Shown here one piece after another: positions 47,620-57,080 of a stretch of DNA of 64,000 bases (position 1 is the stretch's first letter; every line of letters starts with the position of its first letter). The translations under genes and the position numbers were made by a program. The DNA comes from Colwellia demingiae (GTDB lineage: Bacteria; Pseudomonadota; Gammaproteobacteria; Enterobacterales; Alteromonadaceae). The notes below the pieces were generated by a model, which worked only from the letters and a program-made list of their open reading frames with translations, did not search any database and was not told the DNA's origin. Location of the stretch: the NCBI RefSeq assembly GCF_007954275.1, contig NZ_VOLT01000009.1:62001-126000 (forward strand). The letters run 5' to 3'.

Positions 47620-48504
47620 TTATTTTTTACTCATGACTAATCTAAACCCGATGTCTGCCATACGTACATTGTTGGTCGCACCATCACGCATAAAAACTAA
47701 GTTTTCAGTCGCGGAAAACTCATAACCGCCACCGCGAATAACTTTCATCGCTTTACGTTTAAGGTTTTCTTTATCACCCATAAAAGGGTTATGGCTCTCT
47801 GTGAAGGTATAAGCTTGTCGGCTCATGTCATCAAGACAAAATTCCCATAAGTTCCCCGTCATATCGTATAAACCCAGCTCGTTAGGCTTTTTGAGCCCAA
47901 CAGGGTGGCTTTTATTTTTTGCGTTGTCAGCAAACCAAGCAACGTCATTAATATCATTAGAACCACTGTATTTATAGTCTTGAGACTTATTGCCACCTTT
48001 TGCAGCATATGCCCATTGAGCTTCTGTAGGCAAACTAAACTCTTTACCGGTAGCACTATTTAATCGTTCAATAAATAAAACCATATTAAACCAACTCACG
48101 TTATTTACCGGACACTTATCACAGGCGAAGAAGCTATTGTTCCACCCCATAATTTGCACGAAAACATCTTGAGTTAATTCATATTTACCAATGTAAAAAG
48201 CATCAAGACTGACTTGCCTGACAGGTTTTTCACGGTTTCTCGCTAAAGGTGAGTTAGAGCCCATCGCAAACGTGCCTGCTTCAACCAGTACCATGTTATT
48301 CATCAACTCATCAATCATTGGCTTAGATAAAGAAAATACTCGTTGTTTTTTATCTACATTTTCCACTTTAGCCACAGGTGATTTTATTAACGCTTCTATG
48401 GTTTTTGAATGACCGAGTAAGCTTACAGAGAACAAGCTAGTAATGATGGATAACTGTAACAAAGCGCGCAGTGAAGGCTGTGAAAATTTATAAGGTTTAT
48501 TCAT
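47620..48504 (-). CDS. SUMF1-like protein lacking FGE active-site cysteines, locus B
   Basis: 294 aa with a signal peptide (LLQLSIITSLFSVSLLGHS). FGE-sulfatase-fold motifs are MVLVEAGTFAMGSN, PVRQVSLDAFYIGKYELTQ, FSLPTEAQWAYAAKGG, LGLYDMTGNLWEFCLDD and IGFRLVM. In the place of the two catalytic cysteines of FGE it reads RGGGYEFSATENLVFMRDGA. It resembles the protein at 8732-9571 over the whole mature length and shares the CDKC pair ahead of PVNNVSW. It is thus a paralogue of uncertain function, associated with sulfatases in both loci. Conversion of Cys to formylglycine by this protein is not supported. Confidence 0.87.
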   Translation of the reverse strand: MNKPYKFSQPSLRALLQLSIITSLFSVSLLGHSKTIEALIKSPVAKVENVDKKQRVFSLSKPMIDELMNNMVLVEAGTFAMGSNSPLARNREKPVRQVSLDAFYIGKYELTQDVFVQIMGWNNSFFACDKCPVNNVSWFNMVLFIERLNSATGKEFSLPTEAQWAYAAKGGNKSQDYKYSGSNDINDVAWFADNAKNKSHPVGLKKPNELGLYDMTGNLWEFCLDDMSRQAYTFTESHNPFMGDKENLKRKAMKVIRGGGYEFSATENLVFMRDGATNNVRMADIGFRLVMSKK

Positions 48505-48610
48505 AACAGCAGTGAAATCTTACTTAGTAAAGTGGATGAGAAATTATTTATTTTAATGAAAAAAGTCTTACTTTATAACAGTCAGTGAACAGCTATAAAG
48601 TAAGAAAATT

Positions 48611-48637
48611 AAAGCCATCAAAATATTCGATGGCTTT
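48611..48637 (-). terminator. Terminator after sulfatase 48695-50203
   Basis: AAAGCCATC (48611-48619) and GATGGCTTT (48629-48637) with a 9-nt loop; on the minus strand the stem is followed by AATTTTC. It lies about 60 bp past the stop. Confidence 0.65.
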
Positions 48638-48694
48638 GCTCTGCGGACTTTAATATAACTAAGTGTTTAAAAAATCATTTAGTTGCCAAACAGC

Positions 48695-50203
48695 TTATGG
48701 CACGAAGCTTCCTGGTTTTTGACGCTGAGGAAACTCTTTAAAAGTTGCTTTAAATTGAGCAACTTTCATCATAGCAGGGGCCATTAAAAACATGTGCTCA
48801 GCCCACCATTGACCATACCCTTCAGACTCATGATCCATACGTTCATAAGGGTCCATTCTTAAATTGAATATCTTAGGTGCACGTAAGGTAGTCCATGGGT
48901 TTTGCCACACTTCTAAACCATGTGCTCGTTGTTCTTTAAAAACGAATTTATAATCTTCATATCGTAATCCAACAATGTCACCAGTATCTGAAGAATAGAT
49001 AAACTCTTTACGAGGACCTTCTTTGCTTGTATCTAAGAAGTGCGGTAAAAAGTTATAGCCATCAAGATGGACTTTGAATTTAGTGCCACCAACGTTCGTG
49101 CCTTTCTTAAGTTTACTTTTGATGTTTGTATCACCAGCAACAGCTAATATAGTCGGCATCCAATCGATTAATGAAATCATTTCATTAGATACTTGGTTAG
49201 GCTTAATTTTACCCGCCCATTTAACCATCATAGGAACACGGTAACCGCCTTCCCAATTGGTGTTTTTTTCACCTCTAAAGGGGGTGTAACCACCGTCAGG
49301 CCATAAGGCTAATTCAGCGCCATTATCTGTGGTGTACATAATAATAGTGTTTTCTGCGATACCTAGTTTATCAATTTTATCCAGTAATTGACCTACATGA
49401 CCGTCATGTTCAACCATGCCGTCAGCATATAAACCTTGGCCAGTAACACCATCAGAGGCAGGCTTTAAGCGTGTCCAAACATGCATACGGGTAGAGTTGA
49501 ACCAGACAAAGAATGGTTTTTTAGTGGCGTGAGCTTTATCGATAAACTTAAGTGCGGCGCCTAAAAACTCTTCATCGATAGTTTCCATACGTTTTTTAGT
49601 CACAGGGCCGGTATCGGTAATTTTACCATCGGCAAAGGAATGGATAGCACCACGAGGACCGAAACTCTTTTTAAAGGCTGGGTCTTTAGGGTAATCTGGA
49701 TGCTCTGGTTCATCTTCTGCATTTAAGTGATAAAGGTTACCGAAAAACTCATCAAAACCATGGTTAGTCGGTAAATGCTCATCTTGGTCACCTAAATGGT
49801 TCTTACCAAATTGGCCGGTCATGTAACCATGAGGTTTAAGTAATTCGGCAATGGTAGGATCTTTTTTATTAAGCCCTTCTTTTGCACCAGGTAAACCTAC
49901 TTTAGTTAAACCTGTACGCATAGGATGTTGTCCGGTAATAAAACCAGCGCGACCTGCGGTACAACTTTGGTCTCCGTACGAATCAGTGAAAATAATCCCT
50001 TCATTAGCAATACGGTCAATATTAGGTGTTTTATAACCCATAATGCCGCGGTTATAAGCGCTGATGTTAAATGGGCCGATATCATCGCCCCAGATTGCGA
50101 GAATATTAGGTTTAGCGGTATCAGTCGTTGCCATTACAGCGCTTGATGCAGCTATTAATCCTAAACCTAAAACCAGTTTCTTTAACTTATTTTGAGTTAC
50201 CAT
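48695..50203 (-). CDS. Periplasmic sulfatase (S1 family), locus B copy 1
   Basis: 502 aa with signal peptide (KLVLGLGLIAASSAVMA). The catalytic set is intact: WGDDIGP (39-45), Cys81 in SCTAGR, KNHLGDQDEH, YTTDNGAE and FRGEKNTNWEGGYRVP. It is the closest relative in this window of the locus A sulfatase, with identical length and near-identical blocks. It is a C-x-A-x-R type. Its own terminator suggests a separate transcript from the SUMF1-like gene that follows. The substrate is unknown; a sulfated polysaccharide, steroid or small-molecule ester are all possible. Confidence 0.94.
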   Translation of the reverse strand: MVTQNKLKKLVLGLGLIAASSAVMATTDTAKPNILAIWGDDIGPFNISAYNRGIMGYKTPNIDRIANEGIIFTDSYGDQSCTAGRAGFITGQHPMRTGLTKVGLPGAKEGLNKKDPTIAELLKPHGYMTGQFGKNHLGDQDEHLPTNHGFDEFFGNLYHLNAEDEPEHPDYPKDPAFKKSFGPRGAIHSFADGKITDTGPVTKKRMETIDEEFLGAALKFIDKAHATKKPFFVWFNSTRMHVWTRLKPASDGVTGQGLYADGMVEHDGHVGQLLDKIDKLGIAENTIIMYTTDNGAELALWPDGGYTPFRGEKNTNWEGGYRVPMMVKWAGKIKPNQVSNEMISLIDWMPTILAVAGDTNIKSKLKKGTNVGGTKFKVHLDGYNFLPHFLDTSKEGPRKEFIYSSDTGDIVGLRYEDYKFVFKEQRAHGLEVWQNPWTTLRAPKIFNLRMDPYERMDHESEGYGQWWAEHMFLMAPAMMKVAQFKATFKEFPQRQKPGSFVP

Positions 50204-50401
50204 GTCTTTTCCTTTTCACAATGGATAAGTATATTGTTCAACGTTTAATGAGCAATATGCGAATTAGTATCATTTCTAATATTACACAAATTTTTTGATA
50301 AATCTATTGTTAATGAGAGAGGTTTTTTATCCGTAGTAGTTGTTTTTATTATTGTTTGTTGAATTTTTTATATAAAAACAAAAAGTAATTTTAAACATAT
50401 A

Positions 50402-50425
50402 AAAGCCCAACAAAAGTTGGGCTTT
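50402..50425 (-). terminator. Terminator after sulfatase 50446-51984
   Basis: Perfect stem AAAGCCCAAC / GTTGGGCTTT with loop AAAA; on the minus strand the T-rich tail TTATATG follows. Similar to the one at 52237-52260. Confidence 0.85.
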
Positions 50426-50445
50426 AAGTATAGATAAAGAGTGTG

Positions 50446-51984
50446 TTATTTACCTTCAGATTTTTTCAAAAAAGTATCATATACCACTTCAACTGACCAA
50501 GAACCAGTAGGTTGGCTAGGTGGATAGTCTTTAAAGGTTGATAAAAACTTAGCTGTTTCTGATAAACCTAAATAGATATAAGGCGCTTTATCGATCATCC
50601 AATCGTAATAAGAATTAGAATTTTCTTCAGCTCTACTCCATGGGTCACGACGTAAATTTAGGATTTTAGGCATTCTTAACATAGTGAAAGGTTCAGTCCA
50701 AAGTGCCAAGGTTTTACCACGGTTTTCCGCATAAACCATTTTCCAATCACCAACACGAATGGCAACAGGGAAACCTTCATCATTTAAATAATGATAAATG
50801 TTACGTGGGCTTTTTTCTGTTTTACCCGTAAGGTGGGGTAACATATTATAGCCATCAAGATGAATTTTTGATTGCTTATTACCAAAACGACGTTTGCCTT
50901 TAAGCATGTCTTCTTTAAGTTTAGTATCACCGGCAGCGGCAGCTAAAGTTGGCATCCAATCTAAATGAGCCATCATTTCGTTTGAAATTTCACCCGCTTT
51001 AATTTTACCCGGCCAGCGCACCATCATAGGAACACGGTAAGCTCCTTCTTTTTCGCTATTTTTTTCACCATCAAACGGAGTAATACCGGCGTCTGGCCAA
51101 GTATTGTAATGCACGCCATTATCGGTAGAGTACATGACAATGGTACTGTCAGTAATTTTCAACTTATCCAGTTGATCTAACATCAAACCAACATGATTAT
51201 CGTGAGCGACCATCACATCGTTATAGAATCCTTGACCTGAAAGACCCACATGCTTAGGGTTGATATGTGTTCTAAAGTGCATGCCTGCGGTATTAACCCA
51301 AACAAAGAAAGGCTTTTTAGCTTTCACTGCTTTATCGACGAATTTCATGGCTGCAGCGACAAATTCATCATCAGCGGTTTCCATGCGATTTTTAGTTAAA
51401 GGGCCGGTATCTTCAATTTTACCATATGCATAAGAGTGAATAACACCTCGTGGTCCAAATTTCTTCTTAAAAGCAGGATCTTTAGGGTAATCTGGATCTT
51501 CTGGCTCTTCTTCTGCATTTAAATGGTAAAGGTTACCAAAAAACTCATCAAAACCATGGTTAGAGGGTAAATGTTCATCTTTGTCACCTAAGTGGTTTTT
51601 ACCAAATTGACCTGTGGTATATCCTTTGGCTTTTAACATCTCTGCAATGGTAATGTCTCTATCTTGAATGCCTTCTTTAGCGCCGGGTAAACCAACTTTT
51701 GTCATACCGGTACGTAAACCTGATTGTCCAGTGATAAAGGTTGAACGACCAGCGGTACAGCTTTGATCTGCATAATAATCGGTGAACATCATGCCTTCTT
51801 TAGCTATGCGATCGATGTTAGGCGTTTTAAACCCCATTATACCGTGGCTGTAGGCACTGATGTTTGTACGTCCTATATCATCGCCCCAGAAAAATAAAAT
51901 ATTTGGCTTTTCCGCTGCTGTTGCGGATGCAGTCGCTATTAAGCTTGCACCCATCATCAGCATTTTTAATTTATTTTTAATCAT
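50446..51984 (-). CDS. Periplasmic sulfatase (S1 family), locus B copy 2
   Basis: 512 aa; signal peptide about 24 residues (MGASLIATASATAA). The core motifs are WGDDIGR, Cys76 in SCTAGR, KNHLGDKDEH, STDNGVHYN and FDGEKNSEKEGAYRVP. The C-terminal end is extended and more polar than in the sister copies (VVYDTFLKKSEGK). It is more diverged from locus A than copy 1 and probably has a different substrate. It is flanked by terminators on both sides, so it is probably monocistronic. An eight-base repeat run lies about 145 bp upstream. Confidence 0.93.
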   Translation of the reverse strand: MIKNKLKMLMMGASLIATASATAAEKPNILFFWGDDIGRTNISAYSHGIMGFKTPNIDRIAKEGMMFTDYYADQSCTAGRSTFITGQSGLRTGMTKVGLPGAKEGIQDRDITIAEMLKAKGYTTGQFGKNHLGDKDEHLPSNHGFDEFFGNLYHLNAEEEPEDPDYPKDPAFKKKFGPRGVIHSYAYGKIEDTGPLTKNRMETADDEFVAAAMKFVDKAVKAKKPFFVWVNTAGMHFRTHINPKHVGLSGQGFYNDVMVAHDNHVGLMLDQLDKLKITDSTIVMYSTDNGVHYNTWPDAGITPFDGEKNSEKEGAYRVPMMVRWPGKIKAGEISNEMMAHLDWMPTLAAAAGDTKLKEDMLKGKRRFGNKQSKIHLDGYNMLPHLTGKTEKSPRNIYHYLNDEGFPVAIRVGDWKMVYAENRGKTLALWTEPFTMLRMPKILNLRRDPWSRAEENSNSYYDWMIDKAPYIYLGLSETAKFLSTFKDYPPSQPTGSWSVEVVYDTFLKKSEGK

Positions 51985-52127
51985 TTTGTCTTCCTTTTGG
52001 TCACCAAAGAAACATGTGATTTTTAATCTGCAAAAATAACAATGTCCGTATAAATTAGTAGAATTACGTTATTAATATGATGTTATTTCATAATAAATGC
52101 AATAATTTAACAGTAACTTATACGTAG

Positions 52128-52159
52128 TATTTAGTTATTTAGTTATTTAGTTATTTAGT
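52128..52159. repeat. Four tandem copies of an 8-bp repeat, TATTTAGT
   Basis: Four exact head-to-tail copies (52128-52135, 52136-52143, 52144-52151, 52152-52159). They lie 144-175 bp upstream of the copy 2 sulfatase start. Short repeats like this can change number by slippage. Confidence 0.85.
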
Positions 52160-52236
52160 TCACTTGATTTAATAATATGTGTAATGTGAATTTATGTTGT
52201 TTTTTATTGTTTATTACAATAGTTATTGAAAATAAA

Positions 52237-52260
52237 AAAGCCCAATAATTATTGGGCTTT
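52237..52260 (-). terminator. Terminator after sulfatase 52295-53863
   Basis: Perfect stem AAAGCCCAAT / ATTGGGCTTT with a 4-nt loop, flanked by an A-run on the plus strand (a T-run in the minus-strand transcript). Nearly the same stem as the terminator at 50402-50425. Confidence 0.9.
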
Positions 52261-52294
52261 AGCCATTATTGACAAAACGTTAAGAAAATCGCAA

Positions 52295-53863
52295 TTATCG
52301 GTTAGGACTTATTTGTTGTATTTTTTTAAGTGCAGCTTGAGTTCTAATACTTTTATAACCAATGCTACTAGCACTTAAACTACTACCTTCTTGGAAAGGA
52401 AATTTATCTATAGTTGCCATGAATTCTGCAACTTGTTGTTGAGCAGGGACGAATAACCACATGTTATCTGCATACCAACGTAAGTACATTCCAGACTCTT
52501 GTGCAGCCGTTTCAAAAGGGTCAGCATGTAAGTTGGTAATGGTTGGCCATGCAGGAACTTTACGATATGCCGTGCTGATACCACCTTCTTCTTCTGCAAA
52601 GGCAATTTTCCATTCATTCCAACGTACAGCATTTAAGTCACCTGCAGCATTGAAGTACAACTTACTCGTACGTGGAGAAGCTTTTTCTTGGCCTTTAAAG
52701 AAAGGTAAGAAGTTATGACCATCCGCATGGATTTTCCATGTTGTACCGTTAGCTTTATAACCTTTTTTAAGTTTGTTAACTAAATTTGGCTCTCCTGCTG
52801 CAGCTAATAACGTAGGCATCCAATCTTCATGAGACATTAAGTTGTTGAATCGACTACCGGCTTTAATAGTACCAGGCCAGCGAACGAGTTGTGGTACACG
52901 CATACCGCCTTCTGTTGTCGTTCCTTTTTCGCCTCTAAAAGGTGATGAACCACCATCAGGCCAAGTAAACTTTTCTGCGCCATTATCGGTAGAATAGATA
53001 ACGATTGTATTGTCAGCAATTTTTAATTCATCTAATTTATCGAGTAAAATACCTACTTGATCATCATGCTCTAACATACCATCAGCAGTTATACCTACGC
53101 CTGATTTACCTCGATATTTTTCTTGTAAGCGTGTCCATACATGCATACGGGTAGCACTATGCCAAATAAAGAAAGGCTTTTTAGCTTTGTGTGCTTTATC
53201 AATAAACTTCAAAGTACCAGCGATAAATTCTTCATCAGCTGTTTCCATGCGTTTACGTGTTAGAGAACCCGTATTTTCAATTTTTCCATCAGCAAATGAA
53301 TGGATAACACCACGAGGACCATATTTTTTATGGAATTCTTTATCTTTAGGATAATAATAAGTTTCAGGCTCTTCTTCAGCATTCAAATGATATAAATTAC
53401 CAAAAAATTCATCAAAACCATGGTTAGTCGGTAAATGTTTGTCTTGATCGCCTAAATGGTTTTTACCAAACTGTGCAGTCATGTAGCCTTTTTCTTTTAA
53501 CAAATCGGCAATGGTAGGAGTCCAATCAGGGATACCATGTGTTGAACCAGGCATACCGATAGTCAATAAACCTGTTCTAAAAGGTTCTTGACCAAGAATG
53601 AATGAAGCACGACCTGCTGTACAACTTTGTTGTGCGTAATGATGCGTGAACAAAGCACCTTCATTTGCAATACGGTCAATGTTTGGTGTTTCATATCCCA
53701 TCATGCCTTGATTGTAAGCACTAAGGTTGTAATAACCAATATCGTCACCCCAAATAGCGAGTACATTAGGTTTAGCTTTGTTGGTTGTTGCTGCTGCACT
53801 AGTGGCAATAGCAAGTACACCTATGCCTAGTGCGAATTTCTTAAGCCGATTATTTATTTCCAT
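52295..53863 (-). CDS. Periplasmic sulfatase (S1 family), locus B copy 3
   Basis: 522 aa with signal peptide (FALGIGVLAIATSAAA). Motifs: WGDDIGY (39-45), Cys81 in SCTAGR, KNHLGDQDKH, YSTDNGAEK and FRGEKGTTTEGGMRVP. It carries a C-terminal extension (about 20 residues past the others, ending SPNR). A segment about residues 170-190 (PETYYYPKDKEFHKKYG) differs from the sister copies. It is divergent from the AraC-family gene (213 bp between starts), the probable regulator. It is the third C-x-A-x-R sulfatase in a row. Confidence 0.94.
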   Translation of the reverse strand: MEINNRLKKFALGIGVLAIATSAAATTNKAKPNVLAIWGDDIGYYNLSAYNQGMMGYETPNIDRIANEGALFTHHYAQQSCTAGRASFILGQEPFRTGLLTIGMPGSTHGIPDWTPTIADLLKEKGYMTAQFGKNHLGDQDKHLPTNHGFDEFFGNLYHLNAEEEPETYYYPKDKEFHKKYGPRGVIHSFADGKIENTGSLTRKRMETADEEFIAGTLKFIDKAHKAKKPFFIWHSATRMHVWTRLQEKYRGKSGVGITADGMLEHDDQVGILLDKLDELKIADNTIVIYSTDNGAEKFTWPDGGSSPFRGEKGTTTEGGMRVPQLVRWPGTIKAGSRFNNLMSHEDWMPTLLAAAGEPNLVNKLKKGYKANGTTWKIHADGHNFLPFFKGQEKASPRTSKLYFNAAGDLNAVRWNEWKIAFAEEEGGISTAYRKVPAWPTITNLHADPFETAAQESGMYLRWYADNMWLFVPAQQQVAEFMATIDKFPFQEGSSLSASSIGYKSIRTQAALKKIQQISPNR

Positions 53864-54076
53864 ATTATTCCCTTTATTTACAGTAAAAATTTTAATTATT
53901 ATGGTGAAAAACTTAGTAACGCTGTATCGCCACTTAATTAATGCGACCTCGCTTAGTTATTGCTACATTATATTAACTCGGTTAACATTTAAGTATGCAA
54001 TTTCCGAAAGGATTTAGTTATAGTTAGTACGATAAATCAACTTGATGGTTTATAGAAAAAGGACTTTTGATAAGCA

Positions 54077-55060
54077 ATGGATCTTCCAAACAACATTCAC
54101 AGTAATAACAAAGTAAGAGGTATGTCGACCTCTGATATTGATGAGTTGGCTCAATTTCAAGTGAACAAGAATCGTCGCTATACCCAGTTGCATACAGGGC
54201 AATTACAAGGTGATTATCTAGAGATCAATTTAGGGAAATTACAGGTCTTTCGTGAAAACCTAAATGTAGGAGCATTAATAGAAGCAACGCCTGCGAATAA
54301 TTTTGTTCCTTTTGCTGCATTGCTTTCAAACAGAGATGATTCAACGTTTTGTGGTAAACACATCGAACAAAACGCTATTCTCCAAGCCACGGGTGGCGAT
54401 TGGGATGTCAACTTTAAAAACCATTTAAATGTGATCGCAGCCGTCTTTGATAGAGACACATTTGTGCGTGATATTCATTTGCTGACGGGTCAAGAAATCC
54501 CAAGTGACTGGCTAGTGAGTAAAGCCTGCCTGACAGAGCCTCTTGCATTAACTCAATATGCGACAGGGGTAAATAATATTATTAATCTAATACAAGTAAA
54601 ACCAGAGGTGATAAAAACCGAAAATTCATTACGGATGATAAATGATACTATTTTAAGGCTGGTATTTAATGTTCTTAAAGTCACAACGCCTTGTAATGAA
54701 AAGCGTGTTAATCAATCAAAACGTAGACAAGGTGTTCGTCATGTCATGGATTACTTGCACCAATACGGACAGAACATACCAACAATTCCTGAATTGTGTA
54801 AAGTCGCCAAATTAAGTGAACGAAATCTTCAATACGGCTTTAAAGAATACTTAGGGGTAACACCTATACGTTACTTAAGATTATTACGCCTAAATGGTGT
54901 CAGGCGAGATTTATTAGTTAATCACGGTAAAAAAGATAAAATAGTCGATGTGGCACTCGATTGGGGATTTATAGAATTAGGTCGCTTCGCAAGTGAATAC
55001 CGCCAACTTTTTCAAGAATTACCCTCCGCAACACTTAAAAAGCTTAATCTAGAAAATTAA
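54077..55060 (+). CDS. AraC-family transcriptional regulator
   Basis: 327 aa. The N-terminal 200 residues form a ligand-sensing region of the type found in OruR/FeaR-like regulators (LEINLGKLQVFRENLNVGALIE). The C-terminal ~100 residues are a double helix-turn-helix: IPELCKVAKLSERNLQYGFKEYLGVTPIRYLRLLRLNGVR, then VALDWGFIELGRFASEYRQLF. It is divergent from sulfatase copy 3 and 184 bp before the alkaline phosphatase gene, so it may activate one or both. The inducer is unknown. Confidence 0.93.
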   Translation: MDLPNNIHSNNKVRGMSTSDIDELAQFQVNKNRRYTQLHTGQLQGDYLEINLGKLQVFRENLNVGALIEATPANNFVPFAALLSNRDDSTFCGKHIEQNAILQATGGDWDVNFKNHLNVIAAVFDRDTFVRDIHLLTGQEIPSDWLVSKACLTEPLALTQYATGVNNIINLIQVKPEVIKTENSLRMINDTILRLVFNVLKVTTPCNEKRVNQSKRRQGVRHVMDYLHQYGQNIPTIPELCKVAKLSERNLQYGFKEYLGVTPIRYLRLLRLNGVRRDLLVNHGKKDKIVDVALDWGFIELGRFASEYRQLFQELPSATLKKLNLEN

Positions 55061-55244
55061 CAGATAAGCTGTTATCTATTACCCATTAATAGGGTTCGAT
55101 ATACTTTTATTTTCAACACCATACAGTCTTACGGAAATTGCATATTATTCAATAGGGTGACGTGCTAACGTAAGTTTCATCTACACAACATTCATACTAA
55201 AACTTTGTAATTGTTAACTTATAGACGATAAAGGATTATTAAAA

Positions 55245-56960
55245 ATGATAACAGTAAAGACAAAAAATAAAACTCATCTTGGGCTTTTATTACCCGCATT
55301 AGCCCTCTTGGGCAGTAATTATGCATTCGCACAAACGGATAAACCTAAACTCATTTTACAAATTACCGTGGATCAACTGCGCGGCGATATGCCAACCGCC
55401 TATTTAGATAAAATGGGAAAAGGCGGCTTTAGATATCTGCTCGATGAAGGTGTAGTCTATAAAGATGCTCATCATAATCATGCTAATACTGAAACTATCG
55501 TTGGTCATGCAACACTGGCTACCGGTGCATTGCCAGCGGTACATGGCATGATAGGCAATGTCTGGTTTGATGATAAATTGCAACGGTTAGTTTATAACGT
55601 TGAAGATGCTAATTACCCATTGTTATCAGCAGATGCAGGGGTTAATCAAAAAACAGAAATTGATCCCACTCAACGCACTGCAAAATCTTCAGGTCGTTCA
55701 CCGAATAATATCCAAGTCTCTACATTTAGTGATGAGTTAAAGATTGCCTCAAATGGTAAAGCTAAAGTCTTTGGCGTATCAGTAAAGGACCGAGGTGCTA
55801 TATCCATGGCAGGACATATGGGCAAGGCTTTTTGGTTCTCTAAAAAATCAGGGGAATTTGTTACCAGTGAATATTACTATGACAAATATCCTGAATGGGT
55901 ATCAAATTGGAATGAAGCAAAACCCACTAAGAAATATCATCAAAAAACGTGGCAGTTAAGCCAACCTCAAGCTAAGTATGTCTTTGCAAAACAAGATGAT
56001 CAAGCATGGGAAACTAAATTCCCTGGTTTTGGCCGCACTTTCCCACATCAGTACGGCGATATGAGTAATGATTATTTCAATACTTTTTTGACCTTAAGCC
56101 CTGCAGGAGATGAGCTGACGTTAGACTTTGCTAAAGCAGTGGTTAATAACGAACAGCTGGGTCAGGACGAGGTTACTGACTATTTATCAGTAAGCTTCTC
56201 ATCAACAGATTATGTTAGTCATATTTTTGGCCCTTCAAGTTTAGAAGCTGAAGATAATATGCTGAGGTTAGACCGAACGTTAGCCAAGTTGCTGATATTT
56301 ATTGATAAAAAAGTGGGTTTAGAGAATACCCTTATCGTGTTATCTGCCGATCATGGTGCAGCTGAAGTGCCGGCTTATTTATCGTCATTAGGCATGAAAA
56401 CTGATGTGGTTGCTCCTAAAGAGTGGGATAAAGCACCGAGTATGAAAGCCCTAAAGAAACAGTTTGGCTTCGATACTGCGCTAATTAAAAGTTACTTTCA
56501 TCCTTACATATACCTTGATCGAGATTTAATTGCTGAACGTAAACTGTCACTTGAGCAAGTTCAAAAAGCCGTAGCTATGGAAGTTTCAAAATTTGATGGT
56601 GTTGCGCTTGCTGTAACAAGTAGCGATATAGAAATAGGTAATACCCCGCAAGACTACCTACATACCTTAGTGGTTAATAATCACAGTAAAAATCGTTCTG
56701 GCGATGTCTATGTTGTGCTTGAGGCTCATCGTTTTGTTGCTGATATGGAAGGTTTAACTGTTGCGGCGACTCACGGCTCACCTTGGGGATACGATACTTT
56801 TGTACCTCTAATTTTTGCAGGATTTAATATTGATGATGATAAGGTCTATAAACGAGTGAGTACCACCGATATTGCAGTAACGTTATCAGCAGTACTAGGT
56901 ATTAAAGCACCATCAGGCGCCCAAGGGCAGATACTTGAAAAGGTACTTGATACAGATTAA
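55245..56960 (+). CDS. PafA-type alkaline phosphatase, exported
   Basis: 571 aa with a signal peptide (LLPALALLGSNYAFA, cut near residue 29). It belongs to the alkaline phosphatase superfamily. The metal-site Asp is in ITVDQLRGD. The nucleophile is probably Thr84 in NTETIVGHATLATG; Asn105 (GMIGN) and Lys181/Arg183 (VKDRGA) reproduce the spacing of PafA's Asn/Lys/Arg phosphate-binding triad. These residues predict a phosphate monoesterase rather than a diesterase. C-terminal His/Asp residues in SADHGAAEVP and AATHGSPWGYD complete the two-zinc site. It is an efficient periplasmic phosphomonoesterase, possibly induced with the sulfatases. AAAGGATTATTAAAA precedes the ATG. Confidence 0.9.
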   Translation: MITVKTKNKTHLGLLLPALALLGSNYAFAQTDKPKLILQITVDQLRGDMPTAYLDKMGKGGFRYLLDEGVVYKDAHHNHANTETIVGHATLATGALPAVHGMIGNVWFDDKLQRLVYNVEDANYPLLSADAGVNQKTEIDPTQRTAKSSGRSPNNIQVSTFSDELKIASNGKAKVFGVSVKDRGAISMAGHMGKAFWFSKKSGEFVTSEYYYDKYPEWVSNWNEAKPTKKYHQKTWQLSQPQAKYVFAKQDDQAWETKFPGFGRTFPHQYGDMSNDYFNTFLTLSPAGDELTLDFAKAVVNNEQLGQDEVTDYLSVSFSSTDYVSHIFGPSSLEAEDNMLRLDRTLAKLLIFIDKKVGLENTLIVLSADHGAAEVPAYLSSLGMKTDVVAPKEWDKAPSMKALKKQFGFDTALIKSYFHPYIYLDRDLIAERKLSLEQVQKAVAMEVSKFDGVALAVTSSDIEIGNTPQDYLHTLVVNNHSKNRSGDVYVVLEAHRFVADMEGLTVAATHGSPWGYDTFVPLIFAGFNIDDDKVYKRVSTTDIAVTLSAVLGIKAPSGAQGQILEKVLDTD

Positions 56961-57040
56961 GGCTTTATATTTCACTCAATAACACGATCCACTAGTATAT
57001 GACCTACGAGATCTAGACATAACAAGGTATATACCCTAAG

Positions 57041-57080
57041 AATAAGCAGTAATAACTTAGCCGTTATTCTGCTTATTTTT
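57041..57080 (+). terminator. Terminator after the alkaline phosphatase gene
   Basis: AATAAGCAG(T)AATAAC pairs with GTTATTCTGCTTATT with one bulged T and a short loop, followed by a TTTT stretch. It lies about 80 bp past the stop. Confidence 0.75.

Larger units (their letters stand above)
51985..52294. other. Spacer between sulfatase copies 2 and 3
   Basis: Contains the terminator of copy 3 (52237-52260), an octamer repeat (52128-52159) and presumably the promoter of copy 2. No gene is visible. Confidence 0.5.

Noticed and set aside
50402-52260. Sulfatase repeats as one long operon
   Set aside because: A terminator lies between each pair of adjacent genes, so separate transcripts are more likely.
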